A stretch of DNA of 55,975 nt from Streptomyces sp. man185 (GTDB taxonomy: Bacteria; Actinomycetota; Actinomycetes; Streptomycetales; Streptomycetaceae): contig NTHE01000054.1 of assembly GCA_002551355.1 (NCBI GenBank), positions 1 to 55,975 of the forward strand, read 5' to 3'. The notes under the pieces are model-generated. The model had not been told where the DNA came from and did no database searches. It worked only from the letters and a program-made list of their open reading frames with translations. How positions within the stretch are numbered: position 1 is the first letter of the stretch; each line of letters starts with the position of its first letter. Below are positions 26,891 to 33,969 of this stretch, piece by piece. The position numbers and the translations under genes were made by a program.

Positions 26891-26904
26891 TCTACGCGCG
26901 TAGG
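26891..26904. promoter_or_regulatory. nucleoside-regulon palindrome, site 4 (add)
   Basis: TCTACGCGCGTAGG matches 13 of 14 positions. TAGAGT (26908-26913) just downstream is a -10 candidate about 7 bp before ATG 26920, so the operator would fill the -35/-10 spacer of a leaderless promoter. Confidence 0.75.
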
Positions 26905-26919
26905 CGCTAGAGTGCCAAG

Positions 26920-28074
26920 ATGACGAGCCAGACCCCGAATGTCCCTGATTCCGACCAGATCCGGCGCGCCCCCAAGGTGCTGCTCCACGACCACCTCGAC
27001 GGCGGCCTGCGGCCGGGCACCATCGTCGAGCTGGCCCGCGCGCAGGGTTACGACTCCCTCCCCGAGACCGAGGCCGACAAGCTCGGCATCTGGTTCCGCG
27101 AGGCCGCCGACTCCGGTTCGCTGGAGCGCTACCTGGAGACGTTCGCGCACACCTGCGCCGTCATGCAGACCCGTGACGCGCTGTTCCGGGTGGCCGCCGA
27201 GTGCGCCGAGGACCTCGCCGAGGACGGCGTCGTCTACGCCGAGATCCGCTACGCACCCGAGCAGCACCTGGAAGGCGGCCTGACCCTCGAAGAGGTCGTC
27301 GAGGCCGTCAACGAGGGGTTCCGCGAGGGCGAGCGCATCGCCCGCGCCAACGGCCACCGCATCCGCGTCGGCGCCCTCCTCACCGCGATGCGGCACGCCG
27401 CCCGCGCCCTGGAGATCGCCGAACTGGCCAACGGCTACCGCGACCAGGGCGTCGTCGGCTTCGACATCGCGGGCGCCGAGGCCGGCTTCCCGCCCACCCG
27501 CCACCTCGACGCGTTCGAGTACCTCAAGCGCGAGAACAACCACTTCACCATCCACGCGGGCGAGGCCTTCGGACTGCCGTCGATCTGGCAGGCCCTCCAG
27601 TGGTGCGGCGCCGACCGGCTCGGCCACGGGGTGCGGATCATCGACGACATCGAGGTCGCCGAGGACGGCTCGGTCTCCCTCGGCCGCCTCGCCTCCTACG
27701 TACGGGACAAGCGCATCCCGCTGGAGATGTGCCCGACCTCCAACCTCCAGACGGGCGCCGCCGACTCGTACGCCGAGCACCCGATCGGACTGCTGCGCAA
27801 GCTGCACTTCCGCATCACGGTGAACACGGACAACCGGCTGATGAGCGGGACCAGCATGAGCGGGGAATTCGAGCGGCTGACCGAGGCTTTCGGATACACG
27901 CTCGACGACATGCAGTGGTTCACCGTCAATGCGATGAAATCAGCTTTCATTCCTTTCGACGAACGTCTCGCGATGATCAATGACGTCGTCAAGCCCGGAT
28001 ACGCCGAGCTGAAGTCGGAGTGGCTCTTCCGTCAGACCGCTGTGACCAGCGGTTCTGTGGTCTCCGGAAGCTGA
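26920..28074 (+). CDS. add: adenosine deaminase
   Basis: This 384-residue zinc enzyme deaminates adenosine and deoxyadenosine to inosine and deoxyinosine, the substrates of the PNP encoded further along. Zinc ligands and catalytic residues are visible as LLHDHLDGGL (HxH), FTIHAGEAFG (His and Glu), RLGHGVRI and TVNTDNRLMS. No Shine-Dalgarno precedes ATG 26920, which is consistent with a leaderless mRNA from the TAGAGT box. An operator-like palindrome shared with other nucleoside genes overlaps this promoter. A U-tailed terminator follows, so the gene is monocistronic. Confidence 0.93.
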   Translation: MTSQTPNVPDSDQIRRAPKVLLHDHLDGGLRPGTIVELARAQGYDSLPETEADKLGIWFREAADSGSLERYLETFAHTCAVMQTRDALFRVAAECAEDLAEDGVVYAEIRYAPEQHLEGGLTLEEVVEAVNEGFREGERIARANGHRIRVGALLTAMRHAARALEIAELANGYRDQGVVGFDIAGAEAGFPPTRHLDAFEYLKRENNHFTIHAGEAFGLPSIWQALQWCGADRLGHGVRIIDDIEVAEDGSVSLGRLASYVRDKRIPLEMCPTSNLQTGAADSYAEHPIGLLRKLHFRITVNTDNRLMSGTSMSGEFERLTEAFGYTLDDMQWFTVNAMKSAFIPFDERLAMINDVVKPGYAELKSEWLFRQTAVTSGSVVSGS

Positions 28075-28089
28075 GAGGCGCGCCAGGTG

Positions 28090-28122
28090 AAAGGGCCGGG
28101 AAGCGGTATCCCGGCCCTTTTT
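28090..28122 (+). terminator. rho-independent terminator after add
   Basis: Perfect 12-bp arms AAAGGGCCGGGA and TCCCGGCCCTTT flank a 7-nt loop and are followed by TT, giving five T in a row. It is one of the few canonical terminators here. Confidence 0.9.
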
Positions 28123-28209
28123 CCGCGTGTCGGGATGTTTGCGGAGGGGGCGGCGGGATGGCTAGCTTGCAGAGCCGCTCACATCCCCTTCCCCAAGGAT
28201 GAATTCTCC

Positions 28210-28509
28210 ATGAAGAAGTCTGCCAAGACTCTCGGTGTCGCCGCTCTCGGCGCCGCTTTCGCCGCTGCCGCCGCCGGCAGCGCCTCCGCCGCCCCCTCGC
28301 TGCCGCTGGACGCCGCGGCCGGGGCGCTCCCCGTCTCGACGATGGCGCTGGACACTGTCGCGCAGTCGGTCCAGAACGCGCCGGTCCAGGACACCGTCGA
28401 CAAGGTCCTCGGCGGCGAGGCCACCGACGCGGCCGCCCCGGTCACCGGTCTGCTCGGCGGACTGCCCACCCAGGGCCTCACCGCCAACGGGATCCCGCTC
28501 GGCGGCTGA
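28210..28509 (+). CDS. small secreted protein of unknown function
   Basis: This 99-residue protein has a clear signal peptide: two Lys, a long Ala-rich core and the cleavage region GSASAAPS near 28. The mature part (about 70 residues) lacks Cys and is rich in Ala, Val, Leu, Gly and Pro with short LGG and GLP segments, so it is hydrophobic and possibly surface-associated. A second small secreted protein of similar style is at 34745-35164. ATG 28210 follows AAGGA at some distance; TAGCTT at about 28164 may be its -10 box. Such genes are common in Streptomyces. I do not recognise a function. Confidence 0.75.
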   Translation: MKKSAKTLGVAALGAAFAAAAAGSASAAPSLPLDAAAGALPVSTMALDTVAQSVQNAPVQDTVDKVLGGEATDAAAPVTGLLGGLPTQGLTANGIPLGG

Positions 28510-28554
28510 CCCGCACCCGTGCGCCGGGGATCCGGCGCGCACCCGCACATGTCA

Positions 28555-28591
28555 GTGGGGCGCACACCCTGGTCCAGGGTGTGCGCCCCAC
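28555..28591. terminator. 18-bp near-perfect hairpin between convergent genes
   Basis: Arms of 18 bp, beginning GTGGGGCGCACACCCTGG, are exact reverse complements around a single central T. It lies between the small secreted protein gene and the PspC-like gene and can terminate both. Confidence 0.8.
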
Positions 28592-28622
28592 CGTGCGTTC
28601 TCGCTCCCCGTGGTCCGGCGCG

Positions 28623-28829
28623 TCACCAGGCCGTCGCGGAGGAGGCGGACTTCTCCGAGGGCAGCAGCGCCCACAGCGCCAGGTAGAGCACGAACTGCGG
28701 GCCGGGCAGCAGGCAGGAGACGACGAAGATGACGCGCATCGTGCTCGCTGACGTACCGAAGCGCCGGGCGAGACCCGCGCACACTCCGCCGATCATGCGG
28801 CCTTCGCGGGGGCGGACAAGTGCGGCCAT
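28623..28829 (-). CDS. PspC-domain membrane protein
   Basis: This 68-residue PspC (phage shock protein C) domain stands alone: an N-terminal basic segment GRMIGGVCAGLARRFG, the typical TMRVIFVVSCLLPG turn, and one or two hydrophobic segments ending ALWALLPSEKS. PspC proteins sit in the cytoplasmic membrane and take part in envelope-stress responses. ATG 28829 has AAGGAG six bases upstream, and the in-frame extension to 28904 has no support. It precedes a VanZ-like gene on the same strand and shares a terminator with the convergent secreted-protein gene. Confidence 0.88.
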   Translation of the reverse strand: MAALVRPREGRMIGGVCAGLARRFGTSASTMRVIFVVSCLLPGPQFVLYLALWALLPSEKSASSATAW

Positions 28830-28922
28830 GGTGGGCTCCTTCGCGAACCGTTGCGGGAGGAGCAGCGATCCGTGCTCCCCGATGTATCCATGGTGCCGCG
28901 GCAAGGGGGACGAAGCATCGCT

Positions 28923-29489
28923 CTACGGGGCGAGGCCGACCCCGGTAATCGTCGGGGTCGACCCCCCAGGGGCCTCGTCCCTGAGGCGGGTCTCGTGGCG
29001 GTAGTAGGGCAGGTCCCGTACCCCCGGCAGTCCCCGGCGGCGCAGCCGTGCCCGGCAGAGCGGTACGAACAGCAGATGGGCCAGCACCACCCCGGTGGTG
29101 TTCAGCAGCAGCGAGTCGATGTCGACGACCTGCCCCGGCACCCCGGTCTGGCCCAGCTCGATGGCCAGCGAGATCAGCGCTCCGGCGGCGACGGTACGCA
29201 GCAGGGAGACCCAGGGGGAGACGAAGATCCGTCCCCCGGCCATCGGCAGCAGCACCCCGAGCGGGGCCAGCAGGAACAGCGCCCCGCCGATCCGGCGGGC
29301 CGCCTCGGCCGGTCCCAGCGCGAGGTCCGCCCTGATCCCGGCGAGCGGATCGAAATTCGCCGCCGTGATCCAGGGAACGTCCAGCGGGCGCAGCGTCAGC
29401 CACCCGACGAACAGCAGATGCGCGACAAGGAGAGTGACGCCCACCGCGCGGAAGTGAATGACGGTCTGGCCGTCCGAACTGTGACGCAC
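28923..29489 (-). CDS. VanZ-like membrane protein
   Basis: The 188-residue protein has about four to five hydrophobic segments and VanZ-family patterns: LVAHLLFVGWLTLRPLDVPW near the start, WVSLLRTVAAGALISLAIEL, VDIDSLLLNTTGVVLAHLLF. The family includes VanZ (teicoplanin resistance) and many proteins of unknown role; no van genes are near. I place the start at GTG 29489 (GTG 29495 also possible). The longer frame to 29699 runs through the intergenic repeat at 29589-29695 and is not credible. It lies between the pspC-like gene and the afsQ operon. Confidence 0.75.
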   Translation of the reverse strand: MRHSSDGQTVIHFRAVGVTLLVAHLLFVGWLTLRPLDVPWITAANFDPLAGIRADLALGPAEAARRIGGALFLLAPLGVLLPMAGGRIFVSPWVSLLRTVAAGALISLAIELGQTGVPGQVVDIDSLLLNTTGVVLAHLLFVPLCRARLRRRGLPGVRDLPYYRHETRLRDEAPGGSTPTITGVGLAP

Positions 29490-29588
29490 GCCCACCAAGA
29501 CGCCGTGACCGGCAGGATCGGTTCCGTGCCGTCGCGGCCCGCCGTGCGAAAGGCAGTCCTGGGCGTCTTCGCGTGCCGCGCCGGGAAC

Positions 29589-29695
29589 CGCGCAACCCCG
29601 GCTTGACGCCGCGCGGCGTGGACCCGCGCAACCCCGGCTTGACGCCGCACGGCGTGCACCCGGAGAACCCCCGCCCGGCGCCGCTCGGCGTGGCC
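29589..29695. repeat. three tandem 36-bp units with internal palindromes
   Basis: Two nearly identical 36-bp units (29589-29624, 29625-29660) and a diverged third of 35 bp follow head to tail. Each contains a hairpin of the type GACGCCGCGCGGCGT. They fill most of the space between the VanZ-like gene and the end of the lipoprotein gene. Both neighbours are on the minus strand, so the hairpins could act on read-through from the afsQ operon. Confidence 0.75.
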
Positions 29696-29727
29696 ACAAC
29701 TCGCGTCGACCCGGCGGACGGCCCGGG

Positions 29728-30369
29728 TCAGTCCAGCCGGATCGCGTCCGGGGTGGCCAGGTCTCCCGGCCGGGACTTCGTCTGCGAGGTGCACAGATAG
29801 CCGCGCGGCGGGTAGTCCCCGGGCCCGCCCAGCACCACCGAGCCGTCCTGGACCAGCGACTTGCTCTCCGCGTACGTGCACACCAGCTGGGCCAGCGCCT
29901 CCGCCGACAGGTCCTCCGGCTGGCTGCTCAGCCGCAGGGCGCCCGCCGGATCGCCGTCCCGGGAGGGATCCACCCGCAGGCCCGCCGGGACAGCGGTGGT
30001 GAACCCGGCCCGCCGCTCGCTCGCGGGCGGCGCCTGCTGGACCTCCTTCAGCAGCGCGCGGGCCACCTCCACCGGCGCGGCGCCGACCGCGTCCGCCGGC
30101 ATCGGACGGTCCACGGTGACCAACTGCGAGGCGCACACCAGATACACCTCGGCGCTCACACTGTCCGGTGACCGGGTGGCGGCGTCCGACGAGGACAGCC
30201 GGCACGGCACCCGGGAGGGCGCGGCCCCCGCGTCCACCGGCACCGTGGTCGTCCGGATCCCGCACCCGGAGGCCAGTGCCGCGGCCGCCAGCACGGCCGC
30301 CAGCGGGACGGCCGTGCGCCACCCAAGCGGGCGGCCGCGCTTCTGGTACGTGACATCGCCGCGCTTCAC
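29728..30369 (-). CDS. lipoprotein of the afsQ operon (GerMN-like domain)
   Basis: The 213-residue protein has a lipoprotein signal peptide ending LASGC (Cys about 36) after a long basic N-region. The mature part includes VTVDRPMPADAVGAAPVEVARAL and FTTAVPAGLRVDP segments that look like the GerMN fold of LpqB-type lipoproteins. The ATG overlaps the stop of the sensor kinase gene (ATGA, 30366-30369), so it is translated from the afsQ1-afsQ2 message. I recall the S. coelicolor counterpart as SCO4905. A location outside the membrane beside the sensor domain makes it a candidate accessory sensor or modulator of AfsQ2; that role is inferred. Confidence 0.85.
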   Translation of the reverse strand: MKRGDVTYQKRGRPLGWRTAVPLAAVLAAAALASGCGIRTTTVPVDAGAAPSRVPCRLSSSDAATRSPDSVSAEVYLVCASQLVTVDRPMPADAVGAAPVEVARALLKEVQQAPPASERRAGFTTAVPAGLRVDPSRDGDPAGALRLSSQPEDLSAEALAQLVCTYAESKSLVQDGSVVLGGPGDYPPRGYLCTSQTKSRPGDLATPDAIRLD

Positions 30370-31895
30370 GTCGCCCCGCCCTCGTCCCCGGCCCCCGCGC
30401 CCGGTTCGTCGTTCCGTGCGATCTTCTCGGCGTCGCGCGGCAGCCGCAGTTCGAAGACGGCCCCGCCGTCCGGGGAGTTCGCCGCCGTGATGTCACCGCC
30501 GTGGATGTGCGCGTTCTCCATGGCGATGGAGAGGCCGAGCCCGCTGCCCTCCGACCGCGGCCGCGAGGCGCTGGCCTTGTAGAACCGGTCGAAGACGTGC
30601 GGCAGCACATCCTCGGGGATCCCCGGACCGTGGTCCCGTACCTCGATGACCAGCTCCTCGCCCTCGGTCCGCACCCGGACGCCCACCGGCGAACCCCCGT
30701 GCTTGAGGGCGTTGCCGATCAGATTGGCCAGGATCACGTCCAGCCGGCGCGGATCGAGCCGGACCATCATGCCGCGCTCCGCGTCCAGGTCCACCGCGTC
30801 CAGCCAGGCCCGCGCGTCGATGCACGCGGTCACCTGGTCGGCCACGTCGACGTCGTCCAGCACCAGACGGGCCGTGCCCGCATCGAAGCGGGTCACCTCC
30901 ATCAGGTTCTCCACCAGGTCGTTCAGCCGCCGGGTCTCGCTGACCACCAGATGCACGGCGGGCGCGATCATCGGGTCGAGGGTGTCCGCCTCGTCCTCCA
31001 GCACCTCGGCCACCGCGGTGATCGCGGTCAGCGGGGTCCGCAGCTCGTGCGACATGTCGGCGACGAACCGGCGGCTCGCCTCCTCCCGCGCGCTCATGTC
31101 CGCGACCTTCTTCTCCAGCGAGCTCGCCGTCCTGTTGAACGTACGGGAGAGATCGGCGAGTTCGTCCGTGCCGGAGACCACGAGCCGGGTGTCGAGCTTG
31201 CCCTCGCCGAGCTTGCGCGCCGCGTCGCCGAGCCGCTGCACCGGGCGCAGCACCGTCGTCGCGGCGGCCTGCGCGAGCAGCGCCGAGCCGACCAGCGCGA
31301 GGGCGGTGGCGATCCCCAGCGACCAGGCGAGCGAGTTGAGGTCCTGCCGCTCCTGGTCGAGGGACTTGAGCATGTAGCCGGTCGGGCCGCCGCCGATGAT
31401 CCGCGTACCGGCGACGAGATACGGCGTGCCCGCGATGCTCGTCCGCTGCCAGAACAGGTGGTACTCGTGCTCGTTGCTCGACGTCAGGGGCTGCTTGCGC
31501 GCCACCTGCTTCTGCAACGAGTCCGGTACGTCGGCCCGGGTGAAGGTGTCCAGGTCGGAGTAGCCCACGATCGGCTTGCCGCGCTCGCGCTCGGCCTCCA
31601 GCAGCACGCTGTAGCCCGGGCTGCTGGACGCCATCTCCCCGGCGGCCCGCTGGAGATCGTCCTTGGTGGGACGCGTCGGCAGCGCGGCCGCCGTCTCCTG
31701 CATCTGCCGCCGGAAGTCGTCGAGCGCGGTGTCCTGCGTACGGGTCAGCACGGCCTCGCGGTTGAGCCAGTACGCGATCCCCGAGGCGGACACCGCGGCC
31801 ACCAGCGCCACCAGCGCGAACACCACGACCAGCCGCAGTCGCAGACTGGTCCAGCGCAGACCGGCGCGGATCGACCGCTTGGCGGTTTCGGTCAC
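30366..31895 (-). CDS. afsQ2: AfsQ2 sensor histidine kinase
   Basis: This 509-residue kinase has a membrane segment at about 18-40 (LVVVFALVALVAAVSASG), an extracytoplasmic sensor to about 180, a second membrane segment, HAMP (about 205-260), HisKA with the phospho-accepting His in FVADMSHELRTPLTAI, and the ATPase domain with the N box LANLIGNALKHG, DHGPGIPEDV and GSGLGLSIA. GTG 31895 overlaps the afsQ1 stop by 4 bp (GTGA). AfsQ2 phosphorylates AfsQ1; in S. coelicolor (SCO4906) the pair controls antibiotic production, development and nitrogen-related genes during growth on glutamate. I identify it from sequence plus the afsQ1/sigQ neighbourhood. Confidence 0.93.
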   Translation of the reverse strand: MTETAKRSIRAGLRWTSLRLRLVVVFALVALVAAVSASGIAYWLNREAVLTRTQDTALDDFRRQMQETAAALPTRPTKDDLQRAAGEMASSSPGYSVLLEAERERGKPIVGYSDLDTFTRADVPDSLQKQVARKQPLTSSNEHEYHLFWQRTSIAGTPYLVAGTRIIGGGPTGYMLKSLDQERQDLNSLAWSLGIATALALVGSALLAQAAATTVLRPVQRLGDAARKLGEGKLDTRLVVSGTDELADLSRTFNRTASSLEKKVADMSAREEASRRFVADMSHELRTPLTAITAVAEVLEDEADTLDPMIAPAVHLVVSETRRLNDLVENLMEVTRFDAGTARLVLDDVDVADQVTACIDARAWLDAVDLDAERGMMVRLDPRRLDVILANLIGNALKHGGSPVGVRVRTEGEELVIEVRDHGPGIPEDVLPHVFDRFYKASASRPRSEGSGLGLSIAMENAHIHGGDITAANSPDGGAVFELRLPRDAEKIARNDEPGAGAGDEGGAT

Positions 31896-32578
31896 TGAGG
31901 CGAGTCCAGCCGGTAGCCCACGCCCCGCACCGTACGGATCAGGGTCGGCGAGGACGGCACGTCCTCCACCTTCGCGCGCAGCCGCTGCACACAGGCGTCC
32001 ACCAGGCGGGAGTCGCCCAGGTAGTCGTGTTCCCAGACCAGGCGCAGCAACTGCTGCCGGGACAGGGCCTGGCCGGGCCGACGGCTCAGCTCCAGCAGGA
32101 GCCGCAGCTCGGTCGGCGTGAGCTGCAGATCCTCCCCGTCCTTGGTGACGGTCATGGCGGAGCGGTCGATCACCACGTTGCCGAAGGTCGCCGAGTCGGT
32201 CGACTCGCGCTCCCCACGGCGCAGCACCGCCCGGATCCGGGCGTCGAGCACCCGCCCCTGGACGGGTTTCACCACATAGTCGTCCGCGCCGGACTCCAGT
32301 CCCACCACGACGTCGATGTCGTCGCTGCGCGCGGTCAGCAGAATGATCGGCAGTTGGTCGGTGCGGCGGATCCGCCGGCACACCTCGAAACCGTCGATCC
32401 CGGGCAGCATCACATCCAGCACGACCAGGTCGGGCCGCTGCTCGCGCAGCAGCTCCAGGCCGTCCTCTCCCGTCGCCGCGGTGGCCACACGGTGGCCCTG
32501 GCGTGACAGCGAGAGTTCGAGGGCCGTGCGGATGGCGTCGTCGTCCTCGATCAGCAACAGGAAAGGCACGGACGTCAT
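31892..32578 (-). CDS. afsQ1: AfsQ1 response regulator (OmpR/PhoB family)
   Basis: The receiver domain (residues 5-118) has the acidic pair LIEDDDAI, the phosphorylated Asp in LVVLDVMLPGIDG, the Thr in IILLTARS and Lys in YVVKPVQ. A winged-helix output domain (about 130-225) includes LQLTPTELRLLLEL and LVDACVQRLRAKVED, ending in VRGVGYRL. It matches my memory of S. coelicolor AfsQ1 (SCO4907) almost throughout. ATG 32578 or GTG 32569 could be the start; I list the longer form. It is the first gene of the afsQ1-afsQ2-lipoprotein operon, divergent from sigQ, with an AfsQ1 box in between that may control both sides. Confidence 0.95.
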   Translation of the reverse strand: MTSVPFLLLIEDDDAIRTALELSLSRQGHRVATAATGEDGLELLREQRPDLVVLDVMLPGIDGFEVCRRIRRTDQLPIILLTARSDDIDVVVGLESGADDYVVKPVQGRVLDARIRAVLRRGERESTDSATFGNVVIDRSAMTVTKDGEDLQLTPTELRLLLELSRRPGQALSRQQLLRLVWEHDYLGDSRLVDACVQRLRAKVEDVPSSPTLIRTVRGVGYRLDSPQ

Positions 32579-32651
32579 TCTGGCCCATGGTGGCGCTTCA
32601 GTTCGACCTGTGGCCCGGTCCGATTGTCCGGGCACGGCCGCAACTCCCCCT

Positions 32652-32667
32652 GTGACAGGCCTGTGAC
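32652..32667. promoter_or_regulatory. AfsQ1-binding site
   Basis: GTGACAGGCCTGTGAC fits the published AfsQ1 consensus GTnAC-N6-GTnAC (as I recall it) exactly. It lies 85 bp upstream of sigQ ATG 32752 and 74 bp upstream of the afsQ1 start, so phosphorylated AfsQ1 could activate sigQ and act on its own operon. Confidence 0.88.
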
Positions 32668-32751
32668 AGTCGGGGAACAGTGCCATGAAACTACCCCGGC
32701 AAGCTCTTGGTCAGCAGGGAACGAACGGACTCCACCGATAGGGGGCGCGAG

Positions 32752-33564
32752 ATGAACGCACTGCACAGCACCAGCTCAAGCGCAGTTGTCACGCGCCTCC
32801 ACGACATCGGGCGGAGCGCGGAGAAGTCCGGTGCGACAGGGGGTACCTCCCTGCTCGAGCGCAGCCGAGAGCTCGGGGGAGCACGGGGGTGCGTTCGAGG
32901 CATCGGGCGTCAGCACCAGGCGGCGGCGGAGCAGGTGCGCATGCCGTACATGACGGTGGTTGACGCGCCCACGGGGGGCAACGGGGGAAGCGCGTACGGG
33001 GAGGCCACGGGGGATCGCACCACCCGGACGGAGAACGCGGACGCCGAAGCGGCGTTCACGGCCTACGTCCAGGAGCGACGGGCCTCCCTGTACGCAACCG
33101 CCTATCACCTGACCGGCGACCGGTTCGAGGCCGAGGATCTGCTGCAGAGCGCCCTCTTCTCGACGTACCGGGCGTGGCACCGGATCAGCGACAAGGCGGC
33201 GGTCGGCGGCTATCTGCGCCGCACCATGACCAATCTGCACATCAGCGCCTGGCGTCGGCGCAAGCTGAACGAATACCCGACCGAGGAGCTGCCGGAGACG
33301 GTGGGCGACACGGACGCGATGCGCGGCACGGAGCTGCGGGCGGTGCTGTGGCAGGCGCTCGCCCGGCTGCCCGAACTCCAGCGCACGATGCTGGTCCTGC
33401 GGTACTACGAGGGCCGCACCGACCCGGAGATCGCGTCGATCCTCGACATCAGTGTCGGCACGGTGAAGTCGAGCATCTGGCGCTCCCTGCGCCGGCTGCG
33501 CGAGGACGAGGTCCTCAGCTTCGGACGTGACGAGCAGGAGTCCTTCGGCGAGCTGGTGGCCTGA
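32752..33564 (+). CDS. sigQ: SigQ, ECF sigma factor of the SigE-like family
   Basis: The catalytic part has region 2 (YVQERRASLYATAYHLTGD, FEAEDLLQSALFSTYRAW) and region 4 (LARLPELQRTMLVLRYYEG, ISVGTVKSSIWRSLRRLRE). In S. coelicolor sigQ (SCO4908) is divergent from afsQ1, activated by it and antagonistic to antibiotic production; the layout here is the same. The start is uncertain. ATG 32752 opens MNALHSTSSSAVVTRLHD, an N-terminus I recall from related proteins. The frame then passes through an intergenic-type stem-loop repeat, and ATG 32941 is an alternative giving 207 residues. A G-tract region and a hairpin follow the stop. Confidence 0.88.
   Translation: MNALHSTSSSAVVTRLHDIGRSAEKSGATGGTSLLERSRELGGARGCVRGIGRQHQAAAEQVRMPYMTVVDAPTGGNGGSAYGEATGDRTTRTENADAEAAFTAYVQERRASLYATAYHLTGDRFEAEDLLQSALFSTYRAWHRISDKAAVGGYLRRTMTNLHISAWRRRKLNEYPTEELPETVGDTDAMRGTELRAVLWQALARLPELQRTMLVLRYYEGRTDPEIASILDISVGTVKSSIWRSLRRLREDEVLSFGRDEQESFGELVA
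32839..32884. repeat. Streptomyces-type intergenic stem-loop inside the sigQ reading frame
   Basis: GGTACCTCCCTGCTCGAGCG followed by CCGAGAGCTCGGGGGAGCAC forms an imperfect stem-loop of a type I have often seen between Streptomyces genes. Here it sits in the N-terminal linker of sigQ, or in its leader if translation starts at 32941. Confidence 0.55.
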
Positions 33565-33582
33565 GGCAGGGCCCTTCGTCTC

Positions 33583-33717
33583 GGGGGAGGCAGGGGCTGC
33601 GGGGGAGCAGTAAAACGGGGACCGAGGGGACCCGGGGGAACACGGGGGAGCAACACGGGGAACGGCCATCGCTTCGGGGGAGGCGCGGGCCACGGGGGAA
33701 ACGGAAAACGCAGCGGG
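33583..33717 (+). other. G-tract cluster with quadruplex potential
   Basis: Eleven runs of four or five G occur on the plus strand within 135 bp, starting 19 bp after the sigQ stop, with few matching C runs. Loops are mostly 4-15 nt. It lies in the probable 3' untranslated region of sigQ. No ORF is supported here. Confidence 0.6.
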
Positions 33718-33753
33718 GTCGTACGGGCCGGGGGGTCCTGTACGGCCCCGCTG
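33711..33753 (+). terminator. hairpin after sigQ
   Basis: Arms CAGCGGGGTCGTAC and GTACGGCCCCGCTG pair over 14 positions with one G-U, around a 15-nt loop. It ends the G-tract region and probably terminates sigQ. Confidence 0.65.
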
Positions 33754-33756
33754 TCC

Positions 33757-33969
33757 GTGCGTCCGGGGGCGGAGAGGCTCTGGCTGGGCTGGGCGGGCCA
33801 TGCCGAGGGCGGCCCGCTCCACGTGCAGTCGCAGTCGGGGCTCCAGTACATCGAGTCGCGTGATCGCGGTGCGGACTTGCCGCCCCGGGAGGCGTACTTC
33901 GAGCCCTTCGTCAAGGCCGCGGCCAAGACCTTCGACTGCGACGGCCCCGCCGCCGACCGAAGGCCCTAA
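33757..33969 (+). CDS. 70-residue ORF of unknown function, possibly a gene remnant
   Basis: This GTG-start frame of 70 codons has about 91 percent G or C in third positions, like real local genes. The protein contains LHVQSQSGLQYIESRDRG and REAYFEPFVKAAAKTFDC, which look like an amphipathic folded segment and not shadow translation. It has no signal peptide and no Shine-Dalgarno, starts 4 bp after the sigQ hairpin, and overlaps the end of the convergent kinase gene by 4 bp. It may be the tail of a lost gene or a small protein linked to sigQ. I do not recognise it. Confidence 0.4.
   Translation: MRPGAERLWLGWAGHAEGGPLHVQSQSGLQYIESRDRGADLPPREAYFEPFVKAAAKTFDCDGPAADRRP

Noticed and set aside
28923..29699. 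VanZ-like gene starting at 29699
   Set aside because: The extra N-terminus would be a translation of the 36-bp intergenic repeats; GTG 29489 or 29495 fits the family start better.
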